Positions 11,054 through 19,956 of a DNA stretch of 64,000 bases are shown here, one piece after another. The stretch is from Chlorokybus atmophyticus (taxonomy: Eukaryota; Streptophyta; Chlorokybophyceae; Chlorokybales; Chlorokybaceae): positions 239,241 to 303,240 of the forward strand of contig RHPI01000638.1 in the NCBI GenBank assembly GCA_009103225.1, given 5' to 3'. Position numbers and translations under genes: made by a program. Each line of letters begins with the position of its first letter. The stretch's first letter is position 1. Below the pieces are notes generated by a model, which ran no database searches, was not told the DNA's origin, and saw nothing but the letters and a program-made list of their open reading frames with translations.

Positions 11054-13768
11054 GTGGCGGGAGGCCAGCTGGCAGGGCGGCGGCGGCGGCAGCAGGGACC
11101 TGGCGGCAGTAGCTTGCACACTCAGACACGACAGCGGATCGCCCTCACTAAGTCTGAAGAGTACGGGTACTACGACTGTGCTCAGGTCAAGCTGTCAGCA
11201 GGTTTGCAGCTGTTTCAGGAAACATACAGGCAAGCATGCTGCCAGCTGGAAGACCCCGTCACTGGCCTTCTCATTAGTAAGGTAAGCTTGCCATCTGTAT
11301 TAGTGTTGTTCTCTGCTTGTCAACACCCATGCAAGCAGTCAACGCATGCGTCGATGACCCAGGTATGCCCAGGATGGGACTTCGCGTTGCGGCGTCGTCG
11401 CCCTCAACGTTGAGGTCGCAGACTAGGATTGGGGACTTGTACCAGGCGACTAATTTACCAGACGCTGCTCATGTCTGCGCTTGCCGCTCCGGACGTCTCG
11501 ATAATGAGGCGCAGCAGCTTCCACGGCCACTGTCCGACGAAGCCAAGGCCATGGTAAGCGCCGCATGTTGTGCTTCCATGCCCAATAGGTTGCGACATGT
11601 GCAGCGCGTTGTAAGGTTAAGCACAGTGGGTCTAGCTTGGTATTAGTTAAACCAACATGAGAGGTTCGGGCTAATACATGCCCCGGGACTCGTTGACAAC
11701 TTTGGGTCTTCGATGCGCTTGTGTGATGTCTAAACGCAGCTCACACATGATTGCATATGTTTGCGCTTGAAAGTGAGGCCCTGGGTGGAAGCCGTTGTCC
11801 AAACAACAGCTCGATGTTGTCAATAACTCATTTGCATGCAACGCCTGCAACGTGCTTGAATGTATTCGTGCAGGATCCTCCGCTTTCGCATTGGGAGGAC
11901 TTTGAGGAGCGAGCGTTTTTAGTCGGCATGCGCTTGTTTGGCAAGGACTTTGACGACATCCATTCGCTGGTGCCAACAAAGTCCACAGCTGAGCTGGTGC
12001 AGTACTATTACCAGCGGTTCAAGTTCTCCGGGGCGTATGTTGCCTGGAAAGTGCGCGAGCATGAGGTTGCCGGGCGCCTTTGCAGACATTGCAGGCGATG
12101 GGGGTGCACGCGACTAACGTGTGGACACCATCAGGTGTGTGCCCAGCCTTACGTCATGTTGCGTGCATATTAGCAGTGGGTAGCGCTCTACTGTACAAGT
12201 CACGTCTGCAATAAGCAGTAATGCAAATTGAAGTTGTCACACTTGTGATAAATTTCAAGCCGTCAGTATGCTTTAGTCTAGGTGGTCATTATAGACTGCT
12301 CAATGCCTCAATGCCTTGTGTCTTAAGCAAGTAATGGTAATCCGAAATCTGCTGCAGGCTGCGTTGTTTATAGACTTGGTTCGGAGATGTGGATTTCACG
12401 ACGCTCCTGCAAAGCTGCAAGAGGCATCCAAGCAGTTGGCTTCCAGGCAGTTAGAGTTTGATGTATTTATGAAGCAAGTTACTCAGGCTGTGGGCTTGCG
12501 CGTGTTGGTTGACAGCATTGCTGCCATGTCTTCTGAACCTGACACCGACAGCGAGTCTGACAAGGATACTCCGGTACCAGCGGCGTTGCGTGATTCATGC
12601 TGTTGCTTAATTGACATGTTGCAGCATGCCTGAGGCAACTGCTGTTGCAGGCCACCACTATTGAAGAAGTGGAGCAAAAGTTGCAATGTGGAGAAAGCCG
12701 TGCCAGTGTGTTCTGGAATCACGTGTGGCCGCGACTGAGCAAAGCTGGTTGGCACCACGAGGCAGGCAGGAGGCCAACAGACAAGTTTTTCTTCCCGCCT
12801 GGCATTCAGCGAGGCATGCCAGGGGTGCGAAACCGCCACGAGTACTTTGACGCAATATCGCCCATTATGAGCATGCTGCAGCAGCCAGACTCTCCCGCCA
12901 CGCGTGATTTCCACAGAGGCTGCGAGTTGATGGCTCCAAGACGCAGAGACACGTTGTTGTCCCCGCGAAGGATTGGTGCACAAACGGCGAACGGTGATGT
13001 CCCTTCCGCGCCGGTGCCTGATATCTCACGGCTTGTTGAGTCTGCAGCCCAAGCAGTCCTGCGCAGTGACTTGATAGGGGTTGAGCCCACACCAGGCGGC
13101 TCGCAACGGTGGCGTGCATTTGTGCAATCGGCTGATGAATCCGCCCCCCCCATTGAGCTGGGGGACTTTGCATCGCGTGCAGAAGCTGCTGCTGCACGCG
13201 ACATTTTGGCGCTGGTCCTTCATGGGTTGAGTTGCGCACGCAACTTCAACTACACGTATAGTCAGGTGTGCTGCGTGTTGCATGACAGTAAGCGTCCATG
13301 CTGTTGGCCTGTGCATCGGGGCACGTTGTCACAGGCAGGTTATTAATGCCCACTAATGCATTGCAGCATGACCAGGAACTTGAAGCTTTGCGAAATCTTA
13401 CAGTTGATGAGTTGGTATCGCATATCAAGCTCACTGCTGGAGCCAGACTCCCCCCGGCGCCTGTTGCGAAACAGGAAAGCAGTGTACCCAAGGCTCGAGC
13501 CCTTCCATCAGAAGAGCGTAAGTCGCCCGCGCGGCTCGCTGAGCCCTCGCTTGTTGAAGAGGACACCGTTTCAAACAGAAGGCCTGACTTACACAAGGAG
13601 CGCGTGTTGACTGCCTCGCTCAAGCAAAATGCGCCCACAGCCCCAACACAGCCACTCATACAGCGGATACGAGCGGAGGCAAGGGCAAAAAGGCAAACCC
13701 TGACTGTTGACATTGAGGGTCACACTCAGCATGACCCGCAAGAAAAGAGATTGAAAGTGACCACGTAG
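11054..13768 (+). CDS. SANT/Myb-like plant nuclear protein with AP2-like domain
   Basis: Probable chromatin protein of the plant family often labelled RERE-like SANT proteins. Confident exons: one ending 11553 with RIGDLYQATNLP, then 11874-12134 (SANT domain, WEDFEERAFLVGMRLFGKDF and the QYYYQRFK helix, then a Cys/His-rich tail), 12358-12573 (family block ending AVGLRVLVDSI, acidic tail), 12651-13265 and 13367-13768; all phase 0, stop TAG. The 12651 exon has the family's FWNHVWPRLSKAGWH block and the NRHEYFD segment. Its end (about 13092-13262) looks like an AP2/ERF fold: RWRAFVQ, IELGDFASRAEAAAARD, NF. The C-terminus is basic. The 5' part is unresolved: an open frame at about 11150-11281 may be an early exon, but its joining phase and the ATG could not be fixed. 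Function is inferred from family only. Confidence 0.75.
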
Positions 13769-14814
13769 CATAGCACTCAAGTGAGTATTGGTCCATTGAG
13801 GAGTATTGCAGTACCTGCATGTGCCGCACATTGGCGGTCTTAAGCATCCAGTAACTTGTGCAGTTTGTCTACAGTGATGTGCAATCAAGACGTGTTTGGT
13901 TTGCATGTCATTGCAGTTGGAGAACATCATAGTGCACAGGCCAAGTGCGTGCTTATAGACAGTTAGCAGTTGCATGCAATCACCAGTAACAATCACCAAG
14001 CTGAACCACTGATGGGCTGGCCCAAGCCCCTAACAAACCCCGAGTGCATGTACTACGTCACCGCGGCAACTTGCTTCAGTTTGTTCTCCTGGTCCTGGGT
14101 GCTCAGCGAACGGCCAGTACCCATGGTCGTTGCTGCTTCTGCCAGCGACAGTGCATGCAAGTTGCCAGCGACTGCTTACCGGGTGCATGCTTGCAACAAT
14201 ATCCCACAGGCATCCAAACCATTGGAGCACACCGTTGTTGCAACCTGGCCCCACTATTAGCTGTACAGACAAATCACACCAGCCTATGTTAAAGGTTTAG
14301 GTTGTTGAAGGTACATGTATAGGCGGCGCCTACATGTAGTTGGTACGGTCAGCTTAATCTTAATACTTACGGGAGTTACAGGAGTTACGGCAGTTATGGT
14401 CAACCATGGTCAACTTTGACTTTGATCAAAGGCTTTGACTGTTGACTAGTGTAGATTTAACTAGTGCTTAGTAACACAATATATAAGACACTGTATACTG
14501 CTCAATACAGTGGGTCGCACATTGTCTCTGTAGTTGGTGTACTTGCTGCACTTGTCCTTAGTGTGTGCACACTTGTATGTGAGAGGCGCATACACACACA
14601 CTAGGCGCATCACTAGTTCTCAACAACCAACAAGTGCGCGTGGTCTCATGTCAAATCGAACAACATGCTGTGGGTAAACAACAGGGTTGCTAGCTGTAGC
14701 CTGTAAGCGCTTCACCGCTTATGTTTGGGTGGACATTTGCGCGCAGTTGCGTGGTATACAGACCCCCGTAATACAACAACACTACTCATGTACAATATGC
14801 ACGAAGTTTAAAGA
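13769..14814. other. 3' flank of the SANT gene; source or copy of a segmental duplication
   Basis: No gene is seen. Much of this stretch is recognisably related to 17.6-18.65 kb (for example AAGCATCCAGTAA, TTAGCTGTACAGAC and ACATGCTGTGGGTAAACA occur in both in the same order). TATATAAG at about 14479 resembles a TATA box, with no convincing gene behind it. Confidence 0.5.
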
Positions 14815-15525
14815 GGTGGTTTGTCCTTGCGACGCATCGCGCTTGCTACAACTAATAGGGTAGTCCCGGAGGGAGTGTTCAATGCATAGCACGGGGCCAA
14901 ACAGTACTCTGCCCAATGTCATGTCGCGCTTAAACTGAACCTCAATGATTCTCTGCATGTTATCGCAAAGAGCCTTCGAGGACGAGGAGCATAACTAAAA
15001 CACTTCATAACCCACGGGTAGCTGTGGCGTCGGGAGCTGCCAGCAGCGGACGCGCGCCAGGATACCATTGCTTATGGCCACTTTGGGAAGGTCAAAGTTA
15101 GCTTGCGTCAGGAATGTGTCAATTGCACGGTACCTGTCTCCTAATTGTAAGCCAGCGCCGATATCCGTCACCAGGTGGTGATTGAGGAAAACTCCTACCC
15201 CTGCCGGTTGATGACATTGTATAGGGGTCCGTGTGTTGGCAACCAACATGAGCTTCATACCACCTCCGCCGCGGGGGTCATTGTGCAAAACAGCAAGTAG
15301 TCATTGTCAAGATTTTTATATGGCAGGGCGCTGAACAACTTGTAGCAGCCATGCACGCACTCCATAACGCCGTTGAATGATGGCTAGCGTCGTCGGTAAC
15401 ATGCACTCTGCACGGCAAAAGCCATTTGTCTCCACGCCCTATTGACGCATTTTGCAGCAGCCCAACCTTTGCAGTCGTAAAGTCAAATATCACTCACAGG
15501 TTTTTATCTTCCAACACTTGCACGT
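14815..15525 (-). pseudogene. F-box-like repeated gene family, relic A
   Basis: Minus-strand relic of a gene family present four times in this window. Around 15460-15400 it reads KGWAAAKCVNRAWRQMA, matching KGWASARCVNKNWRR in relic C and the equivalent in relic D. Further downstream it has KLMLVANTRT and QANFDLPKVAISNGILAR, matching KLMLVLNTRN and QANFDIFNAAKSDGTLAR in relic C. A TGA after VQVLEDKNL and a frame change before KGWAAAK break the frame, so it is not a working gene. The N-terminal block resembles a degenerate F-box (Leu-rich helix, then a Cys-Val-Asn-Trp turn), but that family name is my inference. Confidence 0.55.
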
Positions 15526-16263
15526 GAGGGGTGACACCAACGCCTCGAATCCGCATCATTAACATGGATGCCGCTAACATCACTTGATATCACACAAAAT
15601 GTTTATATATGGCATCTCACAAGAGTAGTACTACAAAGAACACACTTCATGGCATGTGCGAACCGCTGAAAACAAGCACTGTTCGGAGCGCTATTGAGTT
15701 GCATGCAATATCAAGCTGCTGCACCGTTGCTTGAATTCACCGCGTAATTGCTAAGCAACTTTGCGCATCCAGAACAGGCAGCCCATGGACAGAGCAAGTT
15801 AAAACATACAATGCAGGTTGTCTTACAATGAAGAGCTTGCGGCGTCAACAGCATTTCCTTGGATAGGTTACGTGTCGTTGTCTTTGAAATTATCTTTGCT
15901 GAGACACTGGCTGTATACTTCTGAACGCAATGCACGCATTGTGCTGGCCATACCTCTGCGCACATCATGATTGCAGGACCGCTGCTGCATGCAATCACAT
16001 TAGCAATCAGCTGTCAGATCACTCACTGTGGGGTTGTTGGAAGGTTTCATTGTAAATGTTGCGCTGGTTGTGTGTGGTAGACCTAACGCTTATAGGCAAT
16101 CGGCGCGACTAAGTTACGCAGGCTGCGGCAGCTTGCATGAAAGCAGCAAGAGCGTGAAGTCTGTCTATCTTGCATGCTGCGCCATGGGCCCTCTGCACCG
16201 CCTCCGCCTCCGCCTTCTTCTCCAACCCCCGTCTTCCTGGTCGTGGTCATTGTGGTCCTTACT
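15526..16263. other. Intergenic DNA, no gene seen
   Basis: Short frames only; nothing recognisable. The stretch at about 16195-16260 is pyrimidine-rich (CCTCCGCCTCC-like) and is the insertion site of the LTR element at 16264. Confidence 0.4.
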
Positions 16264-16342
16264 TGTAACGGGAAGGTACATTGAATTACCACAAATCGGC
16301 CATAAAAGCACCAAGTCTTTTGTGGTCGAGTGGGCTGTGACA
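16264..16342 (+). repeat. 5' LTR of the 16.3-17.3 kb element
   Basis: 79 bp, TG...CA ends, near-identical to 17247-17325. Confidence 0.85.
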
Positions 16343-16449
16343 TTGGTCATCGGAGCTTGAGACCCGGGTTTGATTCCTGCCTTGCACACGAATTCCGCGG
16401 TCGTTGTTTCTCGATCCAATAACATCGTAAATGGTCACTTTATGAGTGC

Positions 16450-17243
16450 CATCATCGATGGGTCGCGACTTGCCTAATGGCAGTCGCGCCGAACTGACCA
16501 GTTCAGTCGGCGCGGCAGAGCGCGACCTGCCTATTGCGGCGACGCGACCTGTGGGGCCGGCAGCGGCGCGCTATGCGCGCGCTGACCGGTATGGGCCTCG
16601 ATAGGTTGCGACTTGCCTAATGGCAGTCGCGTCGGACTGACCAGTTCAGTCGGCGCGGCAGGACGCGACTTGCCTGTCGCGATGCGACCTGTGGGGCCGG
16701 CAGCGGTGCGCTATGCGTTGACCGGTATGGGCCTAAATTGGCCGGTCCTTGGGTGGTGGGGCCGGTAACCGACCCTAAATCAGACCCCTGGGAAGATGCC
16801 CCAGCTGATTGGCGCCAGCTGCCGAGGACGTCAGCGTTCTTAAGTGGGGCCGATAGGCAGGTCGCGCTCTGCCGCGCCGAACTGATCAGTTCAGTTGGCG
16901 CGGCAGAGCGCGACCTGCCTATCGCGGCGACGCGACCTGTGAGGCCGGTAGCGGCGCGCTATGCGCGCGCTGACCGGTATGGGCCTCGATAGGTTGCGAC
17001 TTGCCAAATGGCAGTCGCGTCGGACTGACCAGTTCAGTCGGTACGGCAGGACGCGACCTGCCTGTCGCGATGCGACCTGTGGGGCCGGCAGCGGTGCGCT
17101 ATGCGCGCGTTGACCGGTATGGGCCTAAATTGGCCAGTCCTTAGGTGGTGGGGCCGGTGACCAACCCTAAATCAGACCCCTGGAAAGATTCCCCAGCTGA
17201 TGGGCGCCAGCTGCCGAGGACGTCAGCGTTCTTAAGTGGGGGG
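16450..17243 (+). repeat. Two tandem ~395-bp GC-rich units inside the LTR element
   Basis: The segment ending GACGTCAGCGTTCTTAAGTG occurs at about 16847 and again at about 17242, each preceded by the same CAGACCCCTGG and CCAGCTGAT words. Within each unit there are further half-repeats carrying the hairpin GAACTGACCAGTTC (or GATCAGTTC) and GCGCGCTATGCGCGC. The second copy ends in the functional purine tract; the first copy has a degenerate one (AAGTGGGGCCGATAGG). Confidence 0.75.
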
Positions 17244-17246
17244 GAA

Positions 17247-17325
17247 TGTAACGGGAAGGTACATTAAATTACCACAAATCGACCATAAAAGCACCAAGTC
17301 TTTTGTGGTCGAGTGGGCTGTGACA
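17247..17325 (+). repeat. 3' LTR of the 16.3-17.3 kb element
   Basis: 79 bp, TG...CA ends, preceded by a purine tract and followed by the TTACT target duplication. Confidence 0.85.
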
Positions 17326-17559
17326 TTACTTCCTTCTCCTGCAAATCCACCGCCGCCGCCGCTGCTGCCACTACAGCCGCCGCCACAAGCAAACTAACTA
17401 GGCGTACTTACCAAGGTTGCTAGTATAAAGGCTTTGTTCCTGTTACTGCCTCGCATATATCAATTGCTGATTCAAGCTTAAAGCATGGTGCAAAACATGA
17501 CAGCACTGTACTCGAGGCTCGATTTTTTTCGTATATATAGCGAGCAGGGCTCGCTGTCA

Positions 17560-18640
17560 GCTCAGAGTCCTCGCTTGAACAAGACACCATCTCTAGCTTG
17601 AGGTTGACCACGCAGGGTAGGACTCGATTAAGCGTTGTGAGCATTCGCAGGGGTATTGCAGTGGCTACGTTACGTAGCCTACGTGTGCCACACATTTCGG
17701 TTGAAAGCATCCAGTAATTGTGCTCGGGTGCGCAAGTAACCTGTATTGAAGTTGCAGGTCGCTGCAAGTGTATATCAACACGTTGCCAAGGCAAAATGCT
17801 CACGCACAGCACTCACAATTACATTGCAATCATAGTCGCCAAGCGGATCACCACGCGAGCTGACTAAAACTCCAAAACACGGAGTGCCAGCACTACAACA
17901 CTATGTCAAACCGTGTATTATCATGGTGCAATTTATTCCTGGGTGCTCTGCTAAGACGGCTGCAGTTATACTCTCAAGTTGTTGCTGCATGTGTTAGTGA
18001 CATGGCTTGCAATACTTACAGAGTACACGATGACCACAGTGACTCGCAGGGACGTAACCATCAACACATGTGCCGTTGTTGCAAACTGCTTGGTACCGCT
18101 AGCTGTACAGACTACTCATGGCAGTGTACAAGCCTGTTGGTCACGTTTTTAACGAGCAACATGCTGTGGGTAAACACACATTGCTAAATGTACATAACGC
18201 ATGGACACCATCAGGTGCGTGCCTAATCATACTGCATGGATATCAGGCGTGGCTAGCTTGCAAAGATTCAACACCATCGTCGGGATGCACGCATCTGTGT
18301 AGTACCGTAATGACCAGAACTTTACGTATTATTATAGATTATTAAACGCTCTTCAACGTAATTTATATTGAGACGCAATATCAGTTTAACGAACTGCTGG
18401 GTATACACCGCGGTGGAGCCGCGCATCAGTAGGCGTACAGTATGCATTAATCTGGGGCAAATTTGCCAAATATCGCGCGCTTCCTGCTTAATTAACGAAA
18501 TAGTTGAAACAGGTTATGGGGCGGCATATGAAGCAAAAAATAGTAAGAGATTTCTCAAAAATTACATAAAATTCTAGGCACTACGATATATAGGCTGGCA
18601 ACAACACTCAGTAACGCAGACAACAACACAGTACTATTTG
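17560..18640 (+). pseudogene. Duplicated 3' part of the SANT gene and its flank
   Basis: Diverged copy of about 13.53-14.75 kb. Matching words in the same order include CCTCGCTTG..AAGACACC, GACCACG, GTATTGCAGT, AAGCATCCAGTAA, TAGCTGTACAGAC and ACATGCTGTGGGTAAACA. At 18196-18260 the copy also carries ATGGACACCATCAGGTG followed by sequence like 12120-12180, that is, the end of the SANT exon and its splice donor, in a different position from the original. Frames are not maintained, so it is non-functional. Together with relic B it forms one duplicated block just right of the LTR element. Confidence 0.6.
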
Positions 18641-18819
18641 CACATAGTCCACTGCGCTGCTTGTCCTTGCGGCTCTCTCATGGTAGTAAGAATAGCCCGT
18701 CAGAGCGCTGGTAAAGCTTTCATCATATGGCATGGGGTAAAAGTGGGCTTTTTCCACCGCCATGTTTCAGTTAAAGACATACTGTCAAAGTTTCAAATAG
18801 GCTGTGACATGAACTTGGA

Positions 18820-18908
18820 TGTAACAATTGGGGCCCGACCACTAGGCTATGGTAGTAAGAGACATTACCATGAGTGAGGTCTGTCACAACATATCCCAAT
18901 TTGTGACA
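18820..18908 (-). repeat. LTR (3' LTR in element orientation)
   Basis: 89 bp, paired with 19222-19310. Confidence 0.8.
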
Positions 18909-19221
18909 TTCCTCCCCAATTTAACCCATGTGTTCCTCATAACCCAATCAGGCACTAGCCCACGTCGCCGTGTTCGCGACCGTACCACGATCGGTCTGCC
19001 CGCGGCCTGTATGATCCAGCCCACAAACGGACCTGACCGACTTAACGGCCATCCTCACCGCGCGACCTGCCATCGCAGCGCATCCGCTCACGCGGCCTTA
19101 GGTTGAACTGGCTCAGTGCGCAGGTCGTGATCCCGCGCCGCCCCAAATGTTTTGTTTTTGCCTTGAATCTGCCTCAGTCCCCTACGAGAATTGAACCTGA
19201 GACGTCAAGCTCCGTTACCAT

Positions 19222-19310
19222 TGTAACAGTTGGGGCCCGATCACTAGGCTATGGTAGTAAAAGACACTACCATCAGTGAGGTCTGTCCCAATTTGTCCCG
19301 ATTTGTGACA
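19222..19310 (-). repeat. LTR (5' LTR in element orientation)
   Basis: 89 bp, paired with 18820-18908. Confidence 0.8.
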
Positions 19311-19956
19311 CTGGAGGCCTTGGAGATCAACCGGTATGTGACAAAATGTGAGGAGACTGCCGCTTCCACAATTGCATGAAACAGCGCGTGACCAGCGTGC
19401 CATCACTCTTGGCTACATTTGTAACATGGGGCCTTACGGACTCGACCATCAAGACCTAGGTGGGTTCTAAGTTCAAGTCCTTGAGTTTTTAGGCTCATTA
19501 TTACCCACTTAGTGACAATTCTCCCCCTTCTAGTTATGAGCTTGTCCCCAAGCTCACATTCTTGTTCATGCACCGCACGCGTCAGCCTTTGTGCGCTGCA
19601 CAACCCCAATCATTCACTGGTCAGCTCTCTGTCGACGTCACCAGCCGCCGTCCTCTGTCCATCGACTTCGTGACTGCGAGCCGAACCTTTTCTATTCAAT
19701 TCTTGCCGCGCAGTTCATCACGCTGCCGGCCTTTCACAGGTCGACCCGGTCATTTGGCCCCTCAACTGAGCGCTGCCACTAGTCCCTAGCTGACCTCAGT
19801 TCAGAAGGAACGAGGAGGGACGGCAAGAATGCGACGCGGCATGTGAACGACCGCGCGGGACAGAATGAACGCGACGCGGCTCGCGCCAGTCGCTCGAACA
19901 AGGTCGAGTAAAAGACTACGAAAAAGAACCCTGATAAGAAGTAGCACGGGACGTGC

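Larger units (their letters stand above)
16264..17325 (+). mobile_element. Non-autonomous short-LTR retrotransposon (TRIM type), complete
   Basis: Two 79-bp LTRs (16264-16342 and 17247-17325) begin TGTAACGG, end CTGTGACA and differ at only a few bases. A perfect 5-bp target duplication TTACT flanks the element (16259-16263 and 17326-17330). One base after the left LTR is TGGTCATCGGAGC (16344-16356), a tRNA-type primer-binding site. Just before the right LTR is the purine tract AGTGGGGGGGAA. These are the four cis signals of an LTR retrotransposon. The interior has no gag-pol and consists of GC-rich duplicated units, so it depends on an unseen autonomous element. LTR similarity implies fairly recent insertion. 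Confidence 0.88.
18820..19310 (-). mobile_element. TRIM-like short-LTR element inserted in relic B
   Basis: Two 89-bp LTRs (18820-18908 and 19222-19310) start TGTAACA and end TGTGACA on the plus strand. The element is oriented on the minus strand: a purine tract TGGGGAGGAA (complement of 18909-18918) precedes its 3' LTR. A primer-binding site TGGTAACGGAGC (complement of 19209-19220) follows its 5' LTR after one base, as in the 16.3 kb element. Flanks TTGGA (18815-18819) and CTGGA (19311-19315) fit a 5-bp target duplication with one change. About 310 bases of non-coding interior. Confidence 0.82.
18641..19440 (-). pseudogene. F-box-like repeated gene family, relic B, split by an LTR element
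   Basis: Nucleotide similarity to relic C runs up to and continues after the LTR element at 18820-19310: left of it CATGGGGTAAAAGTGGGCTT (also at 24182), right of it GACTGCCGCTT and GTGCCATCACTCTTGGC (also at 24311 and 24362). No open frame is left. It was therefore a copy of the same gene before the insertion. Confidence 0.6.

Noticed and set aside
16343-16395. Possible tRNA gene (GGTTTGATTCC T-arm-like sequence)
   Set aside because: No acceptor or anticodon stems can be paired around it, and its place right after an LTR identifies it as a primer-binding region.
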